Positions 1 to 9,998 of a DNA stretch of 64,000 nucleotides are shown here, in pieces. The stretch lies in assembly GCA_013400975.1 (NCBI GenBank), contig WBMZ01010917.1, forward strand, positions 248,001 to 312,000, given 5' to 3'. Each line of letters begins with the position of its first letter. Position 1 is the stretch's first letter. A program made the position numbers and the translations under genes. Origin of the DNA: Atrichornis clamosus. Lineage: Eukaryota > Chordata > Aves > Passeriformes > Menuridae. The notes below the pieces were generated by a model. It searched no databases, was not told where the DNA came from, and worked only from the letters and a program-made list of their open reading frames with translations.

Positions 1-198
1 AGATTTAGGATGTTGTAGGTTGACTGGGATGGATGAGTGCAAGGTATAACTGGATGTGTTTGGCAATACGTTTCTGTGCGGAGAGAAGAGGAGGTAAAAC
101 CAAGGAAGAAGTTAGCAGTTGCTGAACTAAGGAGGCAGAGATCAGGAATCTGTGGAATGCATGCTGGGAGCAGTGGGGTATGGGATTTACTAATGATT

Positions 199-420
199 TC
201 ATAGAATGGTTGATACCAGAAGTCACCTCTTGAGGTCACATCACCCATGGCCCTGGATCAGGTAGAGCAGACTGCAGAGGATAATGTTCAATCAAGTTTT
301 GAATACTTCCAGTGATGGAGACTTCACAACTGTCTGGACAACCTGTTCCAGTGCTCAGGGAGTTCAGCACTGACCTCTAGAAAATCTCAGCTGCTTGTGT
401 GGGTGCCTCTGAAAAAGTCC
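199..420 (-). mobile_element. CR1 LINE 3' fragment, diverged
   Basis: The plus strand opens with a CATAGAATGG-type block, which is the reverse complement of the CR1 3' end. It continues with degraded forms of the usual CR1 blocks, including CTTCCAGTGATGGAGAC and CTGGACAACCTGTTCCAG. The copy is 5'-truncated and heavily mutated, with no usable reading frame. The right edge is approximate. Confidence 0.8.
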
Positions 421-723
421 AGGACTTGTTTTCCATGCACAAAATAGATGGCAGTGGCAGCTCTTTTTCTGTAGAAGTGTTTAGAAAAATATTGATTGTG
501 ATTCTGTGAGGTACTGCAGTAGTGAGCAGCGCTCTGCAGCTCCTAAGGCTCTCTGCAAGCTGATATTTTGGACCTGGGCTGTGTTATTCACAAAATCCTC
601 CTTTTCTTTTTTTTTTTCCTAACTTCTAATGCTACAGTGGTTTGTCCAAGTCCTATCAGATATTTGTATCATGCCAAACATTTGAAATGTTTTTAGTTTG
701 TTTACTCTCTGTTTTCTATCCAG

Positions 724-786
724 TATGCAATCTTCCAGAGCCCTGAATGAGAGGACTGTAAACTGAGATTTCCCACTGCCTTCCAG
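724..786 (+). other. candidate noncoding exon
   Basis: A 63-bp segment is bounded by a good acceptor (pyrimidine-rich tract ending CTATCCAG at 723) and a consensus donor (TTCCAG|GTAAGG at 786/787). All three forward frames contain a stop, so if it is an exon it is untranslated, either in a 5' leader or in a long noncoding RNA. It is on the same strand as the CpG-island first exon about 6.3 kb downstream, so it could be an upstream alternative leader exon. This rests on splice-site appearance alone; chance matches of this quality occur in large genomes. Confidence 0.3.
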
Positions 787-1250
787 GTAAGGGAAGCACT
801 GATGGGTAAAAGTAGCTTTTTCTTACTTAAAACAAGGCTGCTTACTTGGCAGGTTGGTTGTAACAAGATGCTGGACTAAAACTGAGTGGTAAAATGGGCA
901 AAATATTAAATGGATGGCAGCTGAATGAGGACTCTGTGGCTTGAGGACAGGATAAGAGTAAAGACTTGCAAAGTAAGCTTTCCTTGGATAGAGCTATTAA
1001 AGTAAACCAAGTCTTTGTGATCCTTTTAATATGATACTATGAGTTTTTTGTGTGAAATATGTATTTAGTAAAATGATAAATTATAGTTTATGCTTTTTCT
1101 ACTACTGTAGACTTTACCTTTAATTCTCCACAATGATATGTGAAAATACTGCATGATTTTAAATGCTGCATGATTTTAAAAATACTCCTACATTATTTTA
1201 AAAACACCTTCTTACTGTGGTACTCCCCAAGAATCTGTAATATTTATTAG

Positions 1251-1396
1251 AATCATAGAATGGTTTGGGTTGGAACGGACCTTAAAGATCATCTAGTTAC
1301 AAACCCCTTGCCATGAGAAGCGACACTTTTCACTACATCAAGTTGCCCAAAGCCCCATCCAAACTGACTTTGAATGCTTCCAATGATGGGGCACAA
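1251..1396 (-). mobile_element. CR1 LINE 3' end
   Basis: The block starts AATCATAGAATGGTTTGGG and continues through a GGACCTTAAAGATCATCTAG block to CCAATGATGGGGCA. This is the terminal roughly 145 bp of a CR1 copy inserted on the minus strand. It belongs to the common GGTTTGGGTTGGAA subfamily. Confidence 0.9.
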
Positions 1397-1885
1397 ATGA
1401 TAGAGATCTGACTGTCACCATCTGCATCAAAATAAATACAGATATATTTTAGTTGACACTTCTGGTTATATTTTTCTCAAAAGGTTGTGTGAAAGGCATC
1501 CTTTGATACCCTCTCCTGGTTTTCCCCTTTTTTTACTTAACTGCTTCTCTGCTGCATAGCATGAAACTGGATTATGTGAGACTGTGTAATTCACATCAGA
1601 GGGTGTTTCAAATCCTGCTATAGCAATATGGTGCATTGCCTCCTAAAAGGGTCTTGCCATCTGAATGCTCCTAGAGCAGATAGGGGATCCAGAAGAAATC
1701 AAAGCCCCAAGGCTGAGAGTTCTGTTTGTTTTTGTGTGTCAGACTGTCCCTTTGGACCTTACCTTTTCCTGAAATGATAAAGTAGAGAGAAACAGCCCCT
1801 GGAAACTGCATTGTAATCAAAAGGTAAATTCAGCTTCTCAGTTCATTAAAAGAGAAGCTTAGCTCTCTCTGTACATTACCTACAG

Positions 1886-2192
1886 AGCTGCTATGTTTCC
1901 TGCTGCTAGCCTGGAGCACACTGTTGGCCCTACCTTCTGCTCCTCAGCCACAGTGTGACCTGTTACACATCCACGGGGCATTTTCACAGGGGTTTCCTGC
2001 TGCAGACTGTGTCCCAGGGCTTGAGGAAAGCTGTTGCAGCCAGGATGAGGTCTCTGCCTGCTGCCACTCATGGGGTGCTCCAGGTGGAAGTTGAGGGTTG
2101 TGGTCTTTCCTTTCCACATGAGACGGACTGCCTGAGACATACTCACTTCCTCGCCCTGTGTGTGTTTAACTCACCAGCTTGTGCCTCATCAG
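1886..2192 (+). other. weak candidate exon
   Basis: A moderately GC-rich 307-bp segment sits between an acceptor-like site (CTCTCTGTACATTACCTACAG ending at 1885) and a strong donor (CATCAG|GTAAGG at 2192/2193). The frame that is open from 1955 across the donor meets a stop at about 1907 when read from the acceptor. Translation through the whole segment is therefore excluded in that frame. It could be a noncoding exon, an exon with an internal start, or chance. A CR1 begins 40 bp further on. Confidence 0.18.
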
Positions 2193-2230
2193 GTAAGGTT
2201 TCATGTGCTGGCATTGAGGTGTGTGAGGAA

Positions 2231-3417
2231 TCACAGATTCATAGAATGTTAAGGGGTTGAAATGGACCTTAAAAACCATCCAGTCCCAACCCCCCTGTCA
2301 AGGACAGGGGCACCTCCCACTGGACCAGGTTGCTCAAGGCCTTATCCAATCTGACATTAACACTTCCAGGGTTGGGGCATCCACAACCTCCCTGGACAAC
2401 CTGTTGCAGTGTCTCACCACTCTAACAGTAAAGAAATTCTTCCTAATATCCAACCTAAATTTCCCTTCTTTCAATTTATATTCATTACTCCTTCTCCTAT
2501 CACTACAGTTCCTGACAAAGGGTCCCTCTCTGGCTTCCCTCTAGCTCCCTTCAGATACTGGAAGGTTGCTGTGAGTTCTCTGTGCAACCTTCTCTTCCCC
2601 AGGCTGAACAGCCCCAGATTTCTCAGCCTGTCTTCGTGGGGGAGGTGCTCCAGTCCTCTTATCAACTTCGTGGTCTCCTCTGGACTTGCTCCAACAGTTC
2701 TATGTCCTTCTTATGTTGGGAGCACAAGAGCTGGATGCAGCACTCCAGGTGAAGTCTCACCAAAGAGGGGCAGAATCACCCACCTCCTTTGACCTGCTGC
2801 CCACACAGTGTTGGATGCAGACCAGGATTCCTTTGGTTTTTCATCAACCATCACTCCTAAGTCCCTCTCCCAGGGCTGCTCTGAATCACTTTTCCACCCA
2901 ACCCGTCGATGTGTCTGGGATTGCCACAACCCAGGTGCAAGACCTTGCACTTTGCTTTGTCGAACTTCATGAGGTTTGATTGACCCCACCTCTCCAGCCT
3001 GTCCAGGTCCCTCTGGATCCATCCCTTTCCTCAGTGTGTGACTGCACCACGCAGCTGTGTGTCATCAGCAAATCTGCTGAGGGTGCTTTGATCCCACTGT
3101 CCGTGTCACCAACAGAGCTGTTGAACTGTATCGGCCCCAGTACTGACCCCAGAGGGACACCACCCATCAGGGGTTTCCACGTGGACAGTGAGCTGGTGAC
3201 CACAACTCCTTGTGTGCAGCCATCCGGCCAGCTCTTTATCCACTGATAAAGGTCCATCCATCAGATCCACGTCTCTCCAATTTGGGTACAAGGATGTCGT
3301 GCGGGATGCAGCCAAACACTTTGCGTAAGTCCAGGCAGACAATGTCTGTTGCTCTGCCCCACTCACCAACACTGGAGCCCTGTCATAGAAAGGCACCAAA
3401 TTGGTCAGGCATGAACA
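2231..3417 (-). mobile_element. CR1 LINE, 1.2-kb copy with decayed ORF2
   Basis: This is the longest CR1 in the window that is not interrupted by a sequence gap. Reading on the minus strand, it holds the end of the reverse transcriptase domain, then the C-terminal ORF2 region, then the short 3' UTR ending at 2231. The minus-strand reading about 2967-3257 contains PLGSVLGP, matching the RT motif usually read PQGSVLGP. Where the family carries the catalytic FADD box this copy reads SADLL, so one catalytic aspartate is missing. A further minus-strand piece (2471-2665) matches the C-terminal block with [19 protein letters not shown]. Stops and frameshifts split the frame into several pieces. The element is dead and 5'-truncated. 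Confidence 0.95.
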
Positions 3418-5542
3418 GGCAGTAAGAATTTTGTATTTCTAAGCTTATTTCAATTATTTTAAGACTCTTTTTACTTAACCCTGCTCTTAGCAGAATTGGT
3501 ACAATTACTATTACGCTCTGGCTCTAGTAGTGTAAAATACCAGACTGAAGTGGACTCTGCAACCTGTAGAAATGTTTACCAGCCCAGTGTGTGCCCTGCA
3601 GCATGGACTGCTCCACTGAACATCTATCAGTTATCCTGCTACCTAATGGGAATATCTGTTTCAGGTTATTATTAAATAACCCAAAGGCTCTACACAAAGA
3701 ATCCAGAATATAAAATTTTCTGCCTATGATGGGATATAGGACACCAAGCATGTCCAAAGATGTCTGTGCTGTAGGGATTGCAGCCAGTCTGGGAACATTC
3801 AGCAGCTAACCAGGCACTCAGGCATCCTCATTGCTGAAACCTCAGTCTGCTGTGGGGCTAAGGCATCAGTTAAGAGACATTTCCAGAAGGAATGCTTTGG
3901 TTTTAAACTTTGTTGACAGGCATCAGAGCTCAGATGGCTGATTGTGTGGGATAGCTCTTCTGAACTGGAGTTAGGGATGGGATTTGCCTTTGCCTCAGGA
4001 TGTTGTAGATAAATATAGCTAAGTTAGTCAGCCCTCATGTTTTCCTAACAACAGGGAGAGGAAAAGAGGCACAAGGGAGAATTTAACTGACTTGTTTTAG
4101 AAATCTGTGCTAGGCTAAGTTGATTTATCTGTCTTTAGTATTTGAAGAAAGAAAATAATCTAGACATCACTAGGTGCATAAACACAGGTGCCCAGTGCCA
4201 TCTGAGATGCCCTTAGGGGCCTGTAATTCCTTAGCAGGTCTGCAAGGTATGACATAAGTTCTATCCTTAAAAACTAATGCCGTGGTTGAAAACACAGCCT
4301 TTCCTCTAGGCTCTGTCAAATACATCTGTGACGTGTCCTCTCTTTATTGAATCATATCTACTCCTGAAATCAGCATGCTTTACACACTGTAACATCACTT
4401 ATCTCCCTGGTGAGGGAGGCAAGTCATCGATCCCACCATGCAGGACCTCCTGGCATGACTGAGGGAAAATGAAACTCTTTTACCTTTTTTATACTTTTTT
4501 ATTTTTCCTTTGTGCTTTGTTAGAGTTTTATTTTTTCTTTGTGCTTTGTTAGAACTTTATATCCACTTTGTCCTCACTTGTCACAGCTGAAGGTGCCCAC
4601 TCTGCAGGGTACAGATGGGGACGTGTCAGAGCCATTGGTTTTAGTGGGCTCTGCATCTCCTTCAGGGTGGATTTTTCCTCAGTGTTGCAGATTAGCACCA
4701 ACAAGAGAATTAAGATGGACAATTTGTCAGTGGTATAACAGATCCGTGCTGAGCCAAAGAACCTGAAGCTAGGGGCCAACTCTCTTCTGCTATTCTTATG
4801 TGTGCACTTGAAATCAGAGATGCAGCTTTCAAAAAATAGCCCCAATAAACAAAGTTGGAAAATATAAGCTTGCAAGCTGATTGCACACACCTCAGCAGAT
4901 GCATTTTGCAGCACACATCCTGATTTAGCAGAAATAAGATCTGTCTGTGATCTCAGTGATCTATTCAGAATAAATATGGTTTTTGCTGTCAGCTAGTTTA
5001 TCATGGAGTGGGTGATTTAGATGTGCTCACCATCATTACTGCAAAGAGATCATCTTGCCCTGCATTCAAATTTACAGCAGGGAATCTCCAGGGCCATACA
5101 CGCAACAAATATTTTTTAGCTCTTGAGAGGGGTTTCAGAGTACTCTCTAATTTTACATGCATTATATTTTTAAAGATTAAAATAGGTAACATATTTCTTT
5201 TTAGAGTGCTAAAAAGTACCTTTGAGTCAACTATTCCATGTAATTTCTGAGTGGACATCAAGATTGTTGCCTAAAAGGAGGTTAATTAAAAAAAAATCTA
5301 TAGGGATAATGGCTTATATGTTGACTACTTTTATAAGATACATGGAGGCTGTGAAATGGGAAGATTCTCCAAGGAGAACTGACAGTGTATGCTGGCTGGC
5401 ACTTTTTCCTCCTCAGTCAGGTAGTTCCAGGTTCTCCCATAGTAATGAAAGATATAAAAACCACTTTTATATGAACCACATTATGACTTTGCAAATTAAC
5501 AAGGTGTGAAAACATCTTGAGATAAGGTGCCAACAGCACATC
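3418..5542. other. noncoding interval, little recognisable
   Basis: AT-rich sequence between two CR1 copies. It contains a T-rich tract and the 29-bp tandem duplication listed separately. The longest reading frame (4549-4914, minus) resembles nothing I recognise and has no splice or promoter context. I see no exon with paired splice signals. Confidence 0.55.
4502..4559. repeat. 29-bp tandem duplication
   Basis: Two adjacent copies of a 29-bp unit, 4502-4530 and 4531-4559, share the core CTTTGTGCTTTGTTAGA and differ at only a few bases. The unit is T-rich. It looks like a simple local duplication rather than part of a known element. Confidence 0.85.
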
Positions 5543-5823
5543 ATAGAATCATAGAATTGCTTAAAGAATAATCTCATTCCAGCCTCCCTGCTAGGGACAG
5601 GAACACTTTCCACTAGGCCAGGTTGCTCCAAACTTCATCCAACCTGGCCTTGGTCACTTCTGGGAACAGGGCATTCACAACTTCTCTGTGCAAACTGTCC
5701 AGTAAAGAACTTTTCCCTAATATCTAAACCTATTCTCTTTTCAGTTTGAAGCCATACCCCTTGTCCTGTCACTACATATTCTTGTAAAAAATCCCTCTCC
5801 ATCTTTCTTGTAGGCTCCTATCT
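5543..5823 (-). mobile_element. CR1 LINE 3' fragment
   Basis: It starts with a doubled tail (TCATAGAATCATAGAAT). It runs through degraded 3' UTR and ORF2 C-terminal sequence, for example ACTTTTCCCTAATATCTAAAC and CCCCTTGTCCTGTCACTACA. About 280 bp of a minus-strand insertion, 5'-truncated. Confidence 0.92.
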
Positions 5824-6304
5824 TCTACAATCATTTATCCAGGTTTAATACTTTAATAGGAAATACCATTCAGTGCATTTTCTTGGTGCCTCAAGCTCAT
5901 AGATTCATATGATCTGCAGCATCCAGGTTGCAAGCAGAGATCTGGCAGCAGGAAGCAAATCCCTTTAGGAAGTTCCCCTCAGTGATTTTTTTTTTTTCAG
6001 TATGTTTTGGACAGTGTTTCACAATGTCCTGCAAACAGTACCAGCTCCTGAAAGAACTGTCATGGCTTATAAGCAGTACGTAGCTTTGCGATGACATTTT
6101 TGGATGGAAGTGACATTTGGTTGTTGTGACCTTGTTGTGCCTTGTGATGTTCCAGTGCAAATCGAGAGCCTCATGACATGCAGCTTTGATAGATAAACGG
6201 CAACTGAATGCCTTGATTTCACATGTCTCTCTCAGTTAATACCCCACATTTTGATCATGTGGCAGTCCATTCACCTGAGGTCTTTTTTCCTTTCTTATTT
6301 TCAG

Positions 6305-6416
6305 ATCATTAGACAAAGGCAAAGTTCAGCTTGTTTGTTTCATGCATGAAAGAATTAGTGTCTTGTGCTGTTTAAGAGAGTTCCTACCTGAAAGGTTTTT
6401 TTCTCAGTGTTTGGTG
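6305..6416 (+). other. candidate internal exon, open frame
   Basis: A 112-bp segment has a strong acceptor (TCTTTTTTCCTTTCTTATTTTCAG, ending at 6304) and a good donor (GTG|GTAAGAGG at 6416/6417). One forward frame, starting at its second base, is open across the whole segment and reads SLDKGKVQLVCFMHERISV onward. I do not recognise the peptide. It lies about 0.5 kb upstream of the CpG island on the same strand, so it would belong to a transcript starting further upstream. Alternatively it is a chance pairing of splice-like sites. Confidence 0.25.
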
Positions 6417-6962
6417 GTAAGAGGCAGTTCTCTGTCACAGAGGGAACTCACTTACAAGGGGATTTCTCGATGGAAAAAAAACTTTTACACAAGAAGACAG
6501 CAAAACCCTACTTTTAAGTTCTGATTTAAATGCAGGGTGTTGGTTTTTAGTTTAAAAGACAAAAAAGTTTAAAATTGCATCACAACAGCAACTTTGAAAA
6601 TCATTCCCCTCCTCAGCTTTGTTGTTTTGTTCAGTTCCTTATAAAAATGCAAGAACCCCCTGAAAAAAAGGAAACTTCTCTCTTCTGGAAGCTGGTGTTT
6701 GACCTTTGCAGGGCAGTGAGCTCTTTGCTGACAAGTGCAGAATGCAAACATTTTGTCTGCATCACTCCATCTGTTTTCCCAGAGCCCCAAAACTGTACCA
6801 AGGAGTGACCTCCATCCTCCCAGCTGCCACTTTCCCTATGGAGAGGGGCTCTAGGGTGACATCCCTGTGCCTGCACATCAAGGGCTGCTTGGCAGCGATG
6901 GGTTCGAGCAGATCTGGGTGCTGGGGCAGCTGTTGCTCGGAGCGGTGCCGCCGCCGAGTTGG

Positions 6963-6976
6963 GTAACCATGGCAAC
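6963..6976 (+). promoter_or_regulatory. RFX X-box motif
   Basis: GTAACCATGGCAAC is a perfect match to the RFX-family consensus GTNRCC-(0-3 N)-RGYAAC, with half-sites GTAACC and GGCAAC and an AT spacer. RFX factors commonly drive ciliary, neuronal and MHC class II promoters. Its position inside a CpG island makes a functional site plausible. It also contains an ATG in strong Kozak context, which may be incidental. Confidence 0.6.
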
Positions 6977-7172
6977 AGCATCACCGCCAGCATCCTCCTC
7001 CTCCTCCTCACTCGGCTCTCCTCCTCCTCGGCATCATCAGGAGCAGCAGCAGCAGCAGCAGCCCTGGCAAGAGCCAGAGCCCGGCAGCCGAGGCTGCAGC
7101 CAGCTGCTGCCATCCCCTACCTGCACCGGCACCCGGTCACAGCCCCGGCCCCGCTGCTCCCGGGGGGAATAG
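6969..7172 (+). other. 67-codon ORF in the CpG island, doubtful
   Basis: An ATG in near-ideal Kozak context (ACCATGG) opens a 67-residue frame that ends at TAG before the splice donor. The product would be low-complexity: a run of six serines near residues 9-14 and a run of six glutamines near 26-31, rich in Pro and Arg. It has no recognisable domain. The composition is what GC-rich simple repeats give in any frame. It could act as an upstream ORF in the leader or never be translated if transcription starts inside or after the X-box. I do not call it a gene. Confidence 0.12.
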
Positions 7173-7223
7173 GGCAGAGGGAGCTGAGGGAGCTGCACTG
7201 CAGAGGGATCCCAGACAACCCAG
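6977..7223 (+). other. candidate first exon (mostly 5' leader)
   Basis: The right edge is set by the consensus donor CAACCCAG|GTAAGAG at 7223/7224. The left edge is unknown and is placed just after the X-box for convenience. Inside are the CTC/CCT run, the AGC run and a GC-rich tail. The frame that crosses the donor has no ATG start within the exon, so I infer that the main coding start lies in a later exon outside this window, or that the transcript is noncoding. The following intron would exceed 50 kb. Confidence 0.55.
6993..7062. repeat. CTC/CCT run and (AGC)7 in the CpG island
   Basis: A pyrimidine triplet run (6993-7009, with a second short one at 7019-7029) is followed by seven perfect AGC units (7042-7062). 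These trinucleotide tracts sit in the presumed leader exon and are likely to vary in length. Confidence 0.9.
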
Positions 7224-7325
7224 GTAAGAGCTGTGGGGCTGCTTGCAAACTCCCCGGGATCGATGTGGTGTGAGCCTGGCGTGTGTTTGCGTGCGAGTGT
7301 TGGCTGTGAGTTTTCCGGCTCGCTC

Positions 7326-9960
7326 CTTCCAACAGCAGTGTGATGACAATTTCAGGCAAGCATGTTTTCCAGCTCATATTTCCCATCCCTGCCATACTGT
7401 CCCTCTCTCTCCTCTCCACCCAAATACATAAGGAATAATAAATAATGTTCTAAAAGGTTGTTAGAAAATGGGATGATGGGGGGGCGGATGTGATCAGAGA
7501 GGGGAACGGCTGTGCTTCTAAATAAAAGTGGGCAGTAGCAGCAGAGCAAAGGTTGACATGGCAATTAATAACCCTTAAAGAAAAAAAATTATGCGACAAC
7601 GCACTTCTGTCTCTGCCCACTCTACAAACAAATCTCTCTCATCATATTCAGCAGAGAGCTGTAAATCAGAGAGGTCTATGAATAGTCGAGACTAGAAACC
7701 TCACTGTAGCGCACAACTGTCAGATTTACCTGAAGTGTTTTAACCCTTTGAAATTATTGCAATACCAATGCAATCTAACCTGAGAATACATGCTTATATA
7801 TAATTGCAAAAATACTGCTCTTACACCTTTGCACCTTCTAAGAAGTTAAAAAAAAAAAATCTTAAAGGTATGGATCTGATGGCCAGACAGTCAGAGAAGC
7901 TCACTTCATCTGTTGTGAGAAAGCATGTACTGGGTATATTTCAAAGGTAGGAAGAATAGTTCTAATCCAAAGGCACATGAGCACAGTCCTTGTCATTTTA
8001 TAAACAGAAGAGATGCAAAGTCGTGGAGTGTCCTTGTGCAGACAAATATATATGGATGGGTGCATATGTCTGAAGAACACGAAGAGGGGAAGGATAAGAA
8101 GTAAGTTTAAGCCAAGTGTTTAAGCCATGTTTGCTATGTAATGACTGCAGAGAGCTCTTTCCACTTCCACTGAACTATTTTTATGTATTTGTTTGTTATT
8201 GTCAGCAGTAAGGAGAAAGAGATCTGGTGCTTGCTGCTGTCTCTATCTCCTTCTCTAAAACCCTGTTCTTCCTCTCTGGTGTCCCTTGTCTTCCCCAAAT
8301 CATCCTTGTCTGTGTGACTGGAAATGCTTCCTAATTATAACACGGGCACAGTCTGGATATGACTCAAAACAAGTACTGATATATATACATATAAAAGTAT
8401 ATCTTTGTACGTATAGTAAAGGTTAAGAAGCACCTGACTCCCATGTTCAACCTGATTTGAAAATCAGAGTGTTTTTTGGTCCCAAATCCTGCATATTGCT
8501 CTATGTCTGCAGATCCTCCTAAAGTCAGTAGGAGCTGGAATATAATTTAAGTTCATAGGCATAGAAGAGAAGGCAGAATTGCCCTCACCTTTTCTCTGTG
8601 TTTATAAACATCCTCCTCCTGCAAGCTACAGAACAAGGAATTTGGGTAGGCAGGGCTTTATGTCCAGTTCTTATGCAGAAGTGCTGTAAAAATTACTTGG
8701 GAATTATGTTCCATCCCGAGGGAAATTGATAGGATGAGGGGTAGAAAAAGAAAATATAGGCAGTTATTTGGAATCGGTGCTTTGATTTGCAAAATAATTT
8801 CCTGAGGAACTTGACCTCATCACAACAGGTCTTCCCTACAAGGGGCACTTTGATCCATGTTAATAACTGTGCTCACAGACAACAAGTTTAACTGAAGAAG
8901 ATGATTTTGGATATTTATATTAATAAAACTAAGGCACTGTAGAGCTACAGTCCTTAAGAGACTGGGCACATTACATGGTGTATTTCTGCATAAGATTTGG
9001 TGTTTGACTCAAATCTAGAGATTGATCTATTTAAATCTTGAAACTTCTCTGGAATAATGGAGAGGGAATAAAAGTGCCTCTTAAAATGCCTGTAAAAAGA
9101 GCACAAACCTGATTGTGCTTCTGACACTGAGAGACCAGTAGCAGAACCAAACCCCTGTTTATACGTGTTGCAGAGATGTAAAGTGCATAATCCAGGGGCA
9201 GCTCAGTGAGGCGCAGAGCAGCAAGCCTCCCATCAGTACGAGCAGATGATTGAAGGTCAGAGGACTTTGGGTATTAACACCCTGCAAGCATTCCCACATA
9301 GCCCTGCTTTGCTGCTAGCTGTGGGCAGGTGATTACAGAGGAGGCAGAATTCATACATGGGCTTTTGATTACTACAGGGCTGCAAAACTTCTGTTAGCAA
9401 TGACTCTGGGAAAGGCAAGGGAGCCTGAGGTTTTCAGGAGCACTGCTTGGCTGTAGGAACATTCTGGGGAGGGCTGCTCAGGGAAAGTCAGGGCACTGGG
9501 GCTGATATCAGTGGAAACAGAAAGGATGTTCCCCACCTCAGATAACCAGTTTTCAATGTCCAGTGTCCCTCACCCCCAGCACTCTTTCCATTGCTTAAGC
9601 TGGAAAGCTTAGGAGAGATTTTTTCATTTTGCCTTATGCCTTTTTCTATTCTATTTTATTACTTTAGTAATGGAAGGGAACACGGTCTTTCTTTTGTTTT
9701 GTGCACGGCTGTTAAGAGCTGCTCCCTCAATGCTCACTTATTGTTCACTAGCACCATTCTAAGAAAAAGAAAAAAAATATCTCATGCTATACTTTTAAAA
9801 TTTTTTTAAAATCTCACTCCTTGTTTTAATTAGTCACCCACCGTGGCTCTCAGAGCCCAGAACAAAAGAAGACTTATACAGTAGTTGCTGTTCTAAAGTC
9901 AGGATTTGCCAACAGGTTGAGGCAGAAATTTTGGAAATGCTGCAGCAAGGGTTTGTGGTA
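7326..9960. other. putative first-intron sequence
   Basis: No interspersed repeat and no exon with paired splice signals is seen. A possible GC box (GGGGGGGCGG) lies at about 7478-7486. The stretch about 7565-7760 keeps several CpGs in otherwise CpG-poor sequence and could be an intronic regulatory element. The remainder is AT-rich. Confidence 0.5.
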
Positions 9961-9998
9961 TTTGTTTTGTTTGTTTGTTTGTTTGTTTGTTTGTTTTT
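9961..9998. repeat. (GTTT)n microsatellite
   Basis: About eight consecutive GTTT units. Confidence 0.95.

Larger units (their letters stand above)
6890..7325 (+). promoter_or_regulatory. CpG-island promoter
   Basis: This is the only clear CpG island in the window. It holds about 24 CpGs in roughly 430 bp and is GC-rich, against a flanking background that is AT-rich and nearly CpG-free. No TATA box is visible, as is usual for this promoter class. It contains an RFX X-box, CTC/CCT and AGC simple runs, and a consensus donor at its downstream side. By knowledge of vertebrate promoters, this combination marks a transcription start. The plus direction is favoured by the donor at 7223/7224. A weaker minus-strand donor (CAG|GTAGGG, intron side at 7120) leaves bidirectional transcription possible. 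The gene is not identifiable from this window. Confidence 0.75.

Noticed and set aside
4549..4914. 121-codon minus-strand frame
   Set aside because: Cysteine- and leucine-rich but unfamiliar, and partly derived from the tandemly duplicated T-rich tract.
6631..7113. 160-codon minus-strand frame through the CpG island with Ala and Arg runs
   Set aside because: The homopolymer runs are the antisense reading of the triplet repeats, and the rest reads through ordinary AT-rich DNA.
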